DNA of 64,000 nucleotides from Haliclona indistincta. Taxonomy: Eukaryota > Porifera > Demospongiae > Haplosclerida > Chalinidae. How positions within the stretch are numbered: the stretch's first letter is position 1; each line of letters begins with the position of its first letter. Where the stretch lies: NCBI GenBank assembly GCA_964017065.1, contig OZ024790.1, forward strand, positions 7,057,422 through 7,121,421. Direction: 5' to 3'. Position numbers and translations under genes: made by a program. Positions 14,744-25,640 of the stretch are shown here, in pieces. The notes beneath the pieces are model-generated. The model did no database searches. It had not been told where the DNA came from and was given only the letters and a program-made list of their open reading frames with translations.

Positions 14744-17143
14744 ATGGCGGCGTCAAAAACCATTACAATCAACAACCTTCCCCTCTCTTGCTCTGAACAA
14801 GATGTCCAAAAAGTGTTCTCGCAGTTTGGCCAAATCACAAGCTGCCAGTTTCAATCTAGTGGAGGCAAGGAGAAATTCGCATTTGTCAACTACACAGATG
14901 CCGGCAGCGTATCTATGGCTGTTCAAAAAATGGACTCTTGCACCGGTGTGTTTAGCGACCAAACCAAACCTATTCGCGTGAAGGAGAAGCAGCCTAAGGT
15001 TACGCACGACCTTATTTTACGAGATCTTCCAACTACAGTAAGGCAGGAAGACTTGGAAACGATCTGCAAAAAGTTCGGTCGCGTCAAAATCAAATTCAAA
15101 ACTGCAAGGACAAGTAACAGCATGGCAATGGCATACGCTAATTTTCTTGACCGTAAAAATGCTGAAGCTGCTTTGTATCACCTCAAGAATAACTACAGAC
15201 CCAATGGACAACACATAAAAGCTGATTGGCTTTCCACCCAGCACTCTGAGGCACAACCACCAACTCAACACATTGTCCGGGGCTCTTCCGCTTCACCAGT
15301 CAACGAGCCAGAAACTGCACTGAATTCTAGCATCAGAGTAGACATACACACTCCAGGTATCCTCACAGTAAATGAACTACAAGGTTTTTTTAGTAAATAT
15401 GGAAAAATAATTCCTCCATTAATTAAAATCAGGCAAGGTAGTCCAGATCATGCCTTTATCAATTTCTCTAGCTGTGAATCAGCAGCTAAAGCTAGCAAAG
15501 AGGCTATGCTTATCTGCAAAGATGTTTGCTTAACTGTAACATTACGCCCCAGCCTGCATGTATCACAATCGTTACCTTGTCAAATTGTGGTAGATGTCAA
15601 ACACAATGATAAGCTCGTTAGTTTACTCCTCACTAAGCCACCATACTTGCAAGAAGCGAAGGGTATAGGTCAGCAGCATCATGTGGGTGTACAACGCAGC
15701 ATCAATGGAGGTCTCCAGTTGTATGGCAGTGAGAAAGACACATCACTAGCAAAAAGCGGAATTATAGATTGCCTCGCAAAAAAGATTATGCAACTTTTTG
15801 TGTCCGAAGCCACTTCTTTTCCCTGTTGGATTATTCCACTCTTTGATAACCAAAGCCTTTTTCACGAAATAGAAAAAAACCATTTGGTCCAGCTGACAAT
15901 TGCAGTTGACAAAAGAAACGAGCCCGCAAAGGAAACGAGTCTTGCCGATTTTAGTGACTTTGTTACTGATCGATTGTCTGGCAAAGGTCCAGCCACCATT
16001 GACCCCTTCCTACAATTTTTTCCCGAAAATGGCTCAAGTGGCACTTTCCATTGGCTTTTTGAAGATGACTCTGGAAGCATGGTTGAGATTGATGATCATA
16101 ACTCAAGAGAACTAGAGAAGAAGTACCATCAAACCAGTCAGACCCAACTTACCATTGGCCAGTGGACATATAACTACAACTTTGAAAACATGACACGGAC
16201 TAACGTCTCGACATACAAGAAAAGAAAAGTTGCGCGCAGGGTTTCTGGCTGTGAAATCCAGACTTTCAAATTCGCCATCGTTTGCCGAGGAGAACAAATA
16301 AATGTGCTAGCTGCTAATGCTGTACTGCAGGAAGTGATAGAGAAACGAACAGTCCAGCAAACCTTTGTACTAAAGCAAAATACACCTGATGTGGAAAGGA
16401 AGCTTCTTAAATTGGCATCTCGATATCTCATCGGTGCAAGAGTAGATAAATCCACTGCTCCAGCTCTAATGATGATCGAAGGCTGTTGTGCTTATGCTGA
16501 CAACGTCAGGAATACACTGAAAGAAGCTTATCTCGACTTGTTGCATGAAGACTCCACTCCAGCCCACTGGGAGCCTCAGACAAAAGAATGTGAATTGAAA
16601 CCAGTCAACAATGGAACGAAAGAATGGAACGATATTGAATTGAAAGTGAAAGCAACTGTTTCCAATGCACAAATTTTAAAGATCGAGAGGATACAGAATA
16701 ATTTGCTATGGAAAAGGTACTCCGCACGACAAAAGGAAATAATTAAGCACAGTGGAGTGGTGAATGAAAAGCAGCTGTTTCATGGCACAAGAGGCACTGA
16801 CCCCAGAGAAATTTACGACTCTGATGCAGGATTCGACATGCGATTTAGTGCTCAGGGAATGTGGGGACAAGCCAACTACTTTGCTTTCAATGCCAGCTAT
16901 TCTAACAACTATGCATACAGCAGCGGTGGCCAGAGGAAAATTTTTTTGGCCATGGTCCTCACTGGAGATAGCTATCAGTGTGAGCCAGACAGTTCTCTCC
17001 GCAAGCCTCCTAAGAATCCCAAGAAGACGGGACTTGCTAATATGCGATACGACACTGTTACCGGTACTACTAGAGGATCTCAAGTGTACATGACATATGA
17101 CAACAACAGCGCCTATCCTGCTTATCTTATCACTTACACCTGA
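14744..17143 (+). CDS. RRM-WWE-PARP mono-ADP-ribosyltransferase (PARP10/14-like), single exon
   Basis: This is likely a mono-ADP-ribosyltransferase of the macro-PARP/PARP10 group. The 799-residue frame has no introns. I chose the start at 14744 (GGCAATGGCGG, a strong context); an in-frame upstream ATG at 14678 would add 22 residues. Residues about 5-80 and 88-163 are RRM folds (ITINNLPLSC with KFAFVNY; LILRDLPTTV with MAMAYANF). A third, weaker RRM-like unit is at about 195-267. A WWE-like domain lies at about 423-497 (FHWLFEDDSGSMVEID). The catalytic domain fills about 640-799, with His680 (LFHGTRG), Tyr in YFAFNASYSNNYAY, and Ile796 in YLITYT where poly-ADP-ribosylating enzymes have Glu. 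The H-Y-I set predicts single ADP-ribose transfer. No macrodomains were seen. In vertebrates this group acts in antiviral responses; the role here is unknown. Confidence 0.85.
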   Translation: MAASKTITINNLPLSCSEQDVQKVFSQFGQITSCQFQSSGGKEKFAFVNYTDAGSVSMAVQKMDSCTGVFSDQTKPIRVKEKQPKVTHDLILRDLPTTVRQEDLETICKKFGRVKIKFKTARTSNSMAMAYANFLDRKNAEAALYHLKNNYRPNGQHIKADWLSTQHSEAQPPTQHIVRGSSASPVNEPETALNSSIRVDIHTPGILTVNELQGFFSKYGKIIPPLIKIRQGSPDHAFINFSSCESAAKASKEAMLICKDVCLTVTLRPSLHVSQSLPCQIVVDVKHNDKLVSLLLTKPPYLQEAKGIGQQHHVGVQRSINGGLQLYGSEKDTSLAKSGIIDCLAKKIMQLFVSEATSFPCWIIPLFDNQSLFHEIEKNHLVQLTIAVDKRNEPAKETSLADFSDFVTDRLSGKGPATIDPFLQFFPENGSSGTFHWLFEDDSGSMVEIDDHNSRELEKKYHQTSQTQLTIGQWTYNYNFENMTRTNVSTYKKRKVARRVSGCEIQTFKFAIVCRGEQINVLAANAVLQEVIEKRTVQQTFVLKQNTPDVERKLLKLASRYLIGARVDKSTAPALMMIEGCCAYADNVRNTLKEAYLDLLHEDSTPAHWEPQTKECELKPVNNGTKEWNDIELKVKATVSNAQILKIERIQNNLLWKRYSARQKEIIKHSGVVNEKQLFHGTRGTDPREIYDSDAGFDMRFSAQGMWGQANYFAFNASYSNNYAYSSGGQRKIFLAMVLTGDSYQCEPDSSLRKPPKNPKKTGLANMRYDTVTGTTRGSQVYMTYDNNSAYPAYLITYT

Positions 17144-17775
17144 TAGTAGCATGCATGTGTGACTAAACTTGGATTGAGTTATTAGTTTTTATTGTTGAAT
17201 TATTATCTTGTAATTAATCAGCTGTGGTTTGATGTATATTTAGTGGTTTAGTTAACATGTTTAACAGTTTTTGTAAATTAGTCTAGTGAGGTATTGAATT
17301 GTCTGTGGAACATTCTAGTTGTATGTGTTCAGTTGTGTATTTAAGAGTGTGTGTTTCTGTTGAGTATATAATATTATGTGCTGTCACTGTTGTGTTGTTG
17401 CTGTGTGTGTTGCTGCTGTGTGTGTTGCTGTAATAATTATTATTCTTGTTGAGTTTGGTTATCAACTCATGTGTAAACCACGACGCTGCGACCGTAGATA
17501 CCATACTACACACTGAGACGTACTCAGCTAACATTAATTTTATTTATATTAGTCAATTTGCTTTTTAAACAGATGTTTTATAGCTGTTTCTATTATTACC
17601 TACATGTAGTTAGAATTAATAATACATTTTATTTTGACTTGTTCCAAGATTGTTGAACATGCATGAGGGCCAAAATAGATTGATCTATTTAAAATTAATA
17701 GTCCTAAGTTAGTTTGAATTATAGTCTGCCCGTAGAAATTCAGTAAAGATATGCATGCATGCAGAGGCCATAAGA

Positions 17776-19240
17776 TATGATGTGACTATAATATTATAGA
17801 AATTACCAACTAATGCTTGTGCAGAGATGGTAATCACCATGATCATGGTGATGGTGATTGTGGTGATAACCATAATCATGGTGGTTAACCATCACCATGA
17901 CGGTGATTATGCACCGTGATTATGCACCGTGATTACAGTAACCGTCATGGTGATTATGGTAATCATGATGGTAATCCCTCTTAGAGCAATGAAGAAACCT
18001 GCAGCATTTTCTGCACAAAATTTATACCAAATACTTGCAATCAGTGTTTAAACACTGTATCTAGTCTGTCATTGAACCTTGACCTCAAACTCAACACTCG
18101 CTGTATGTTGTCAGTCTGAATCATAGATAAGGTCTGTATTGAGTGATATACTAAACTCATTGTTAAAATCTATTTCACACTTAACCATTTTAAACTGATT
18201 TTAAAATCAGACAAAGAAAGACAGGATGATAGCAATGAGGACGATGATAGGACAGTTGAGAATGTGTAGAATTGAAGTGATATTCATAATAATAAACAGC
18301 TTTAATTTGTGATAGTTGATTCAATATGTACTGCAGGCTTTTGTCTACAGCAGGGCAAGATCTCTGAAGAATAGAGCAATTTGGCGGGTTTGGAGGATAG
18401 CACATGTACATTGACAATCCATAGCAAAAAACCTGCTTGAGGTCTCTTGCTGAATAACCATAGCTTAATCTTTTAACAATAGGCAAGTCACTGCACAAAG
18501 CATCATTTTTGCTTTTAATTGCATCATATTAGATTTGAAGTTGCCATATTAGATTTGAAGGTGTCTTCGCATTGATATTTTCCTTCTAGACAAGAATTGA
18601 TATTCACAGATTCGATTGGGACCGCTTCTGCATGCTTAAAGTGCACTCAAGGGTGTATGATTTTACATCATCTTTGCTGTATGCAATTGCATGCTGCCTG
18701 TCTTGAGATGCAAAATATGTCGAACTTAATCCTAGTGCTTGTTCTGGAAATATTGCTTTCACTTTTTCAAATCTTGAAAGATCAATTACAAAAGAAGGTA
18801 TATAGTTGAAGTTGCCACGAGCTATATACTTGCTATATGACAGCCAATATAGTATTGGTGTATACGTATTGAAAGAAATAAACAGGATCAATGAATTCTT
18901 TAAAACTCTTCAGCTGCATGCCAGTGGTGGTAATTGTGATTTCTCACTGTTCTTTAGATAAGCATTCATTGCACTTTTGGTGATGGTACCCACATTTAAT
19001 GGCAGTATAATACTTCAATTTTGCAAGCACAACTTGTAAAAATGTAAGATTTTACCTGAAGAAGAATATAAGATGAACGCTACAGAATTCTAATAGGTCT
19101 ACATTGTGATAAGATGCGTTGCCATAAAAGGCTGTTGAGTCATTCAACACAGATCAAACCATATTTAATGTAAAGAGATCACTCTAATCTGTGTGCAGAA
19201 CTTAATACAAATGTCGTTGAGTGACGCAAAACATAGCCAA
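17776..19240. repeat. Left arm of a long inverted repeat enclosing a tetraspanin gene
   Basis: Read in plus orientation it matches the reverse complement of 22318-23185. Shared blocks include ATGATGTGACTATAAT at the outer end, GAGATGGTAATCACCATG, TTATACCAAATACTTGCA, GATCAATTACAAAAGAAGG, TTAGATAA-CATTCATTGC, GTAAGATTTTACCTGAAGA and CTAATAGGTCTACATTGTGA. This arm is about 600 bp longer because of extra sequence around 18060-18780. The outer 200 bp hold many short ATGGTGAT/ATCACCAT units. Confidence 0.75.
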
Positions 19241-19867
19241 AGTTATTGAAATTGAGCATTCTCATTTACTTTGTGATCAACATAACTTAGTAGGTTTGAA
19301 TTGCTATTAAAATTTGTTGAGTTATTCAACACGGGAACTACTAGCTCTCCCAAGCATGCTATGACCAGCTGAGATTTCTGTACTACTCATTAGCTGGCAA
19401 GCACAGCAGCTAGCTGCAGAGTGATGATACTACACAAGCTTAGTCGCAGAGCTGTTTATGAAGACTCCAGGCTCTCTAGCTCTGTACATATAATACGAAT
19501 TCCGCCCACTTCTGCAGATATTAGTCTGACTACAACAAACTGGCAGATTTTTCAATAGCACTGCTTTCACGGCATCAGAGTGAAAGTCAGTAGAATTCAA
19601 GTGGAGGAGCCTATTATGAGGAAACCACACCTTGACACGACTGCCGGAAGCTAGCTTGTGTCTTAGTAGGCTGCTAGACAGCAGGACAAAGCCACCTGAG
19701 TGACAGAGTACTGAGCAGCTTTGTGTGTACCGCCTATATAACTACATCAAAATTCTCTCACGCTTCAGAAAAGTCTTAGTTAAGACAGCTTTCTGCGGAG
19801 TCCTGCATAGCCTCCGCCGAGTTTCCGTTCGTCAGATCATAGTTTTTACAGACTATTGATCATCGTT

Positions 19868-21177
19868 ATGGAAGGTCCTCACATCATGCAGGACAACACA
19901 AAAGTTGAGAAAGGTGACAAATTATCCGGCGTTGCATGCCGCTCGGAAATGATATGTTATTGGATATTAGCTAGTGAATGTAGTACATAATGACAATAAT
20001 AATAATAATTTCTAGTTCACTTCGTGCATGTGATGTGTGCAGTAATAATCTTGCAATAATGCAAAGCTTTCAAGAAGCATCACACATTAAGAGGAGGAAC
20101 TCAACCAAGACTGTTAGTTATAACCATTACAACATTTCTTCTGCTGGTAAGCTAGCTACTTTATAAAGTTTTATGTTTCGTAACAATTTCTGCATGTCCA
20201 GGCAACACTACCGAGTCTACCAGTGATAATAACTGGGATATGGGCATTAGTAAGATACTGTACACTCTCTAGTACACTGTTACACTCTGTTATAATTCAA
20301 GGTCCAGTGCATGATGTTCTTTCCCATCACAACTCAAGCCAGCATCTCTGTGATCATAATATCAGTCCTGGTCATCATCGTGGGAGTGGTTGCAATTGCC
20401 ATAGCTGTTGGGTTTGCGCTTTTTGTGAAATATGAACGCCCGTCCATCTCTGTCCTACGTCGGATGATGATGGTACTAATGGTAAATACCTTCAAGGATT
20501 ATAATTCTCTATTAGTCTCTCATATGGCTTTTGTTTTATATTTAGTCTATAATTCTCATGTCCTTATTTGCTGTGGTATCAATAGCTCTTGGTATTGGAG
20601 TTGTTGTTTTGATCCCTAGTGTGAGTGATGACCTTATTGTGCGCTAGATTAAATAAATTAATAATCTTGTGCATAGTTGTCAGAGAGTATTGGAACTAGT
20701 GCCAACATTTCATTATTCATCATCCACGACTCTCAAGGAGCCATGGGTGCTTGGGATGCTGCTCAAAACACAGTTAGTAAGATAAAGACTTGCAACGTAA
20801 CATGTAAAACTTCATCTATTTGTTATAGCTAAGATGTTGTGGAGCAATGAATTTTAGTGATTATGAACAAGTTTTCAACAACTTCTCTGTACCAGTCTCT
20901 TGCTGTGACACCACCAACCCACTGGTCAATGAGACAACATGTCCAGATATTGTCATGGACACTAACGTGACCACTGAGCTAATATACACTGAGGTACTGC
21001 ATCATTGCAGTGTTATAATAACAATATCCATCTCCTCTTATCTTACTGCAGGGCTGTGTTCCTCAGTTAGTGTCTTACTTATATCACATTCACAGTGTTG
21101 TTGCTGGAGTTAGTATCACCATAGGAACAATGCTAGTAATACCAGTAATAGTTGCAGTTGTTTGCCTATGCATGTGA
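19868..21177 (+). CDS. Tetraspanin, intact, 271 residues
   Basis: Tetraspanins organise membrane microdomains through four transmembrane helices and a disulfide-bonded large extracellular loop. Eight exons join in phase: 19868-19913, 20067-20146, 20202-20249, 20302-20481, 20546-20620, 20677-20772, 20829-20993 and 21052-21177 (TGA). TM1 is LLVITITTFLLLATLPSL and following; TM2 and TM3 lie in exons 4 and 5. The large loop carries the diagnostic CCG (Cys178-Cys179), SCC (200-201), Cys213 and GC (Cys232). TM4 ends in VCLCM with no long tail. Several N-glycosylation sites (NFS, NET, NVT) lie in the loop. The exon 7 acceptor and the weak GTTAGT donor of exon 6 were settled by phase and by the paralogue. 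An AATAAA lies at 21258-21263. Related copies, all damaged, lie at 6357, 8002, 13135 and 33990. The gene is enclosed by a long inverted repeat. Confidence 0.93.
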
Positions 21178-22317
21178 ATAATTATACTTTTGCTGTGTCA
21201 TAGCCTCTAGCATTTACAGTGAGTAGTCTTTTCAGGATTTATGCTCTAGCTCACTATAATAAAATACATGTTCAGTGAGTACGAAGTGTATGTTTGATAG
21301 CTTTATTTTCCTACATGTATATGCGGGTCTCTCATCATTGGAAATATTTTTAAATAAAGTAAACGGACCTGTAACAGTGGGAGTTAAGTTAGAAATCACT
21401 TGATGACTTGCAGCATTGTTGATCAAAATGACTGTAAAATCGGCCTTGTAAATTTGGAATTTTCCTGTCACTTTTGTCATATCACTAATAATATTGTTGT
21501 TTTGACCTGTGACATTTTGACACCTGTGAAATATTTCTTTTCACCTATGACGAAGTAACTAGACTAGATAACATCATGGCTGTACTCTATAGCCTCTTTC
21601 TGATGTACATATACATATGTGCAGTGGGGTTTTCAGTCAAAATAAGGGAATGAATATTCAATTCGACACAACTTAACTTGACAGAAACAAGGAAACTTTT
21701 TTGTATTTTCTTTGACTTCAATGACCCTGTGTGGAAACCTGGAATCCTTGTTATCCGCGGGGTAAATTAAGAAAGGCTTTGTTTTTGGGACCTCTTTTGT
21801 TTGGCAGCTTTAATTTTATTTCAAGAGAGAGAATCTTCATAAAAAATTTATTATAAGTATGTTGCGAGTAATTCCTCTATAGCTATACAGTTGTGGATGG
21901 GGCTCAACCGTTCGTTTTGCATGCTTGCTGTATTTTCCCAACCTTCAGCTCTAGTGACGGTAAACAACTCTCTTTCTTGTCATTGTACAGTTAGATCCCC
22001 ACATTCTAACCGCTGTGCAATTAAAAGTCAAAACATTCTTTTGTATTTGCAGCTTATTGCAGCAATTAATGCCTTGGTAAAGACGGATGCAAGTACAATT
22101 ATTGTAGCTACAAGCAGCAGACGTAAAAATATGCGAGCAAGCATATGCACATAAGAGTGCATGTGACGTGGAAAATGCAAACTAAGTAACACATACAGTA
22201 GATATTTGAAAGCATGCATGAAATCCAAGCAGCTGAAGATATAAGTTGTTCTTTCATGGCAAGATATCCTACAGCTATTATAACTTTTTGAGTCACTCCG
22301 CAAAACATTTTTACACA
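21178..22317. other. Interval inside the inverted repeat, no gene recognised
   Basis: It contains the tetraspanin polyadenylation signal (21258-21263) and AT-rich DNA. The short open frames show no family features I recognise. Confidence 0.6.
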
Positions 22318-23185
22318 CAGATTAGGGTGATGTCTGTAGATTAAACATAGATTGACCTGTGTTGAACTGTTGTGTCACTCAATGACATTTTTATTAAGTT
22401 CTGCATGCAGATTAGAGTGATCCCTTTAGATTAAACATGGTTTGATCTGTGTTGAATGACTCAACAGCCTTTTATGGCAACGCATCTTGTCACAATGTAG
22501 ACCTATTAGAATTCTGTAGCATTTATCTTATATTCTTCTTCAGGTAAAATCTTACATTTTTTGTGTAACACCAAGTTGTGCTTGCAAACATTGATGGTAT
22601 TACTGCCATCAATGTGGGTACCATCACCAAAAGTGCAATGAATGTTTATCTAAAGAACAATGAGAAACCACGACTACGTATACCACTGGCTGCTGGAGAG
22701 TTTGATAGAATTAACAACCGCGCAATTAATTTTGATCCTGTTTACTTTTTTCAATATGTCCGCAATACCATTGGCTGTCATAATTATAGCAAGTAGCTCA
22801 TGGTAACTTAAACTACCTTCTTTTGTAATTGATCTTTCATTGTGCGTGTGTGCAAGTATTTGGTATAATTTCTGTGCATAAAACTTCATTGCTCCAGGAT
22901 TGATTACCATGATGATTCCATGATTACCATGATCATAGCCTGGTTATGATGATGGTGATCATCCATCATGATCACCATAATCACCATGATCATGGTAATC
23001 ATGGAATCATCATCACTGTGATTATGGTAACCACAGTGATGCTTAACCACAATGATTACCATAAATCACTGTGATAGTTACTGTAATCACCGTGATTATG
23101 ATCATCATGATCATGGTGATCACCATGATTACCATCTCTACACAAGCATTTAGTAATTTCTATAATTATAGTCACATCATATTTT
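22318..23185. repeat. Right arm of the long inverted repeat
   Basis: It is the inverted counterpart of 17776-19240, visibly diverged by substitutions and small indels. The outer segment 22905-23135 is built of ATCACCATGATCATGGT-type palindromic units. The inner end matches the left arm around GATCACTCTAATCTG. Open frames on both strands in this arm overlap each other and have no recognised homology. Confidence 0.75.
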
Positions 23186-23441
23186 TGCAAAGTTGGCGAT
23201 AACTGCGTTGCTGCAAATACGTGAAACCACTAAAATTATCAGCTTGCTTAATCGATTAAAGCTATCATGTTGTCAACATGATACTTCACAACACTGCTAT
23301 GCTCACAACACTGCTATGAGCTGAGCAAGCAAAAAATTTCAAGATTTCAAGAAGATTTCAAGACTTGTTTTCAAGTGAAAACAAGTCTGTCTATTAAATT
23401 ATTTCTCGTCAGAAAAAAACAAGTCTGTCTGTCCCAGAGAC

Positions 23442-23740
23442 CATGGAAGTTGATAATATTGGAAATTATCTGGGCATTGCAAGAAGAGCTGCACAGCAAC
23501 TAACCATACATTTTATATGGACGAGTAGCTCGCTCAGGCTCAACGAAGCATGCAAGACATGCGCACGTGAGTATCCGACTTCCTGGATACAGCTACAGGG
23601 TTTTGCAGATTGCTTGACCAAAGATTTTTTGCTGGCGCATGCGCACAGTACGTTTTCTATACAATTAGTATACAGAAACACGCTATGGGCATGCGCTATC
23701 AGGAAATTTGTTTGGTCAAGTACAAAATCAACTTCCATCT
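23442..23740. mobile_element. Putative MITE with inverted ends
   Basis: The left end ATGGAAGTTGATAATATTGG is mirrored by CAACTTCCAT at 23729-23738. An inner inverted pair pairs GCTTGACCAAAGATTTTTTG with CAAATTTGTTTGGTCAAG-type sequence, each next to GCGCATGCGC or GCATGCGC. No clear target duplication was seen. Just upstream, 23363-23388 is a palindrome (GACTTGTTTTC, AAGT, GAAAACAAGTC). Confidence 0.5.
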
Positions 23741-24156
23741 TGCACTAGAAATTTAATTTCAAGACCGGAAATATTACGTTGACCAATCAAATTCGCTTCT
23801 GGTCATGTGTAAGCAATTGTCAGGCATTTGAGTAAAGACAGTACTGTAGTTACCATAACATGTATATGATCATGACTGATCATGCGATCTGCCGATTATC
23901 TGAATAATCAAGCTTTGTACTCCAAACTTTGTAAGGGAAATGCTGCTGTCATGCATGCTAGCACCAAAGCACATGACTCTGCTATGATTATTAGTTGCCA
24001 AGCTATTTGTAGTGATGCTATCTATAGTTATTCCTGCATGTGCTAACATTACTAAACTTGGTCTGAATAATATTATAGTCACTCTATGATCATGACCAGT
24101 AACAATGCACTTGTGGCTGATGATGCATGTTGTCTCTGGATAGAGTTTTGTATAGT

Positions 24157-24196
24157 ACAGAGACCCACTGACTGACTGACTGACTGACTGACTGAG
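24157..24196. repeat. (ACTG)n tetranucleotide repeat before the 7TM gene
   Basis: Seven or so CTGA/ACTG units end two bases before the ATG at 24198, so they lie in the 5' untranslated region or promoter. Confidence 0.8.
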
Positions 24197-24197
24197 T

Positions 24198-25193
24198 ATG
24201 CCGCATAGAGCAGAAACTGATGCTGTCCATAAACTTGGGCCTGATATTGCCTCTATACCTCTGGCAGGAGTGTCCACCATCGCTTGTATCATAGCTTTGG
24301 GAGTTCTGCTATACTACAAGATGTGGCGTACATTCATCTATCGTTTGGTGCTCTACTTGCTTATATCACTGTTTTTATTCTCTTTGAGCACAGCATGTTT
24401 TGCAGTCGTTATGGTCTCCTCTGAAGTTAATCCAAAAGTTAATTTAAGTAACATAACTACTCGACGTATAATTTTGATTGCTTGTCAAAATGTTTGTCTG
24501 GAAATATCTTTTTCTGTCGTGACTTGTTTAACTGTTAGTCTCTATCTTATGGCTGTCCACAACTGCCAGTTCACGGTTAAATTTGATCTCTGCATGGTTG
24601 TTCCATCTAACATCTATTTCATGATTTTTGCAATAATGAGAACACTTTGGGATCTACCACAGTTTCATCACAATCATTATATTACTGGGGTCATGTATTT
24701 GTTGCTTGGTCTACCAATTCTTGTCAACATTGTATTCATAACATTGGCATTGATGCCACTGTGCTGCAGAGCTTGTGGATATAATCTGTGTATGAAGACT
24801 GCTGCTACAATAGAGAGTCACAGGAAGGCCCTAAGAGAAGTACTACCACTCTACAGTCTTGTATTGCCTATTTTCTTCATTTTGCTATTTCTGTATCCAT
24901 TCATATCGTCTCAAAATGGAACATTAGTTTTTAACATCTTTTATGGCACTCCAGGATTAGTTTACGCCTTATCATTTGCTCTACACCTCTGGCTCATAAG
25001 GAAGAATCTCAAAAAGCTACGAGGTAAAAAGAAAAGCTTTGGTTATGGCTCGTTTCAGCATTGTACCCATCGTGCAACAGCATTCACTAGTGAAAGAATG
25101 TCCGAGACATGTAATACTGAACATGTAGTTGTGAATGAGAGTGAAGAAGATACACGATTTCTTCTCAGAAAGATCAGTAAAGAGTATCTATGA
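24198..25193 (+). CDS. Seven-transmembrane receptor-like protein (orphan GPCR-like)
   Basis: This single-exon gene encodes 331 residues. Seven hydrophobic segments lie at about 20-40, 49-73, 91-119, 130-148, 162-190, 215-236 and 243-267. The N-terminus is short, and the C-terminus of about 60 residues is Lys-, Ser- and Glu-rich. A glycosylation site (NLSN, near residue 82) lies in the first outside loop, consistent with an outside N-terminus. Basic residues (RKNLKKLRGKKK) follow TM7. I do not see a DRY motif or NPxxY, so assignment to a class is not possible from the sequence. It may belong to one of the sponge-expanded receptor families. Ligand and pathway are unknown. A short repeat precedes the start codon. 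Confidence 0.7.
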   Translation: MPHRAETDAVHKLGPDIASIPLAGVSTIACIIALGVLLYYKMWRTFIYRLVLYLLISLFLFSLSTACFAVVMVSSEVNPKVNLSNITTRRIILIACQNVCLEISFSVVTCLTVSLYLMAVHNCQFTVKFDLCMVVPSNIYFMIFAIMRTLWDLPQFHHNHYITGVMYLLLGLPILVNIVFITLALMPLCCRACGYNLCMKTAATIESHRKALREVLPLYSLVLPIFFILLFLYPFISSQNGTLVFNIFYGTPGLVYALSFALHLWLIRKNLKKLRGKKKSFGYGSFQHCTHRATAFTSERMSETCNTEHVVVNESEEDTRFLLRKISKEYL

Positions 25194-25562
25194 TTATGAA
25201 CATGCAATTATTGTTAGTGTTTGTGCAATGCATTTCAGATAAACTGTATGTATAGTGTGTATTATGCTCAGGGGCCCCCGTAAAGAGAGGGGGAGCACCC
25301 AACACCAAAGACCAACCTATGACCAAATTTTTTAGTAGGCAATTCTAAGACATACAATTCCCTGTTTACATAGCCACATTAACAGCCCATTTACACAGGT
25401 GTGACGTGTAAATAGGGGATTGTCTTGTATGGACTTTCTTCTTGTGGAAATTTGGTCACCTAGCAAATTGGATGCTCCTTCTCATTATGGGCACCTAAAT
25501 AATTATCACTACTGATGTTGTGAAGTGTTTTTACTTGGTAATATAATAGATAATCAATTTTT

Positions 25563-25640
25563 GATAATTTTTCTCATTATTAATTTTCTCACAGAGGAGC
25601 TCGACCATGTTAGTGTGCATGTCTGTACGAAGCATGCTGT
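25563..25640 (+). pseudogene. LSM4 exon 5 fragment upstream of FN3 gene copy 1
   Basis: TTCTCACAGAGGAGCTCGAC followed by a donor-like region and GTCTGTACGAAGCATGC matches the LSM4 exon 5 area at 55600-55670. It is non-functional here and marks the edge of a duplicated block. Confidence 0.7.

Noticed and set aside
22578..22910. Overlapping frames on both strands in the right inverted-repeat arm
   Set aside because: The left arm does not keep either frame open and no family features were recognised. They are likely by-products of the repeat.
23443..23748. Overlapping 90-101 codon frames on both strands
   Set aside because: The inverted repeats of the putative MITE keep both strands open; there is no protein family signal.
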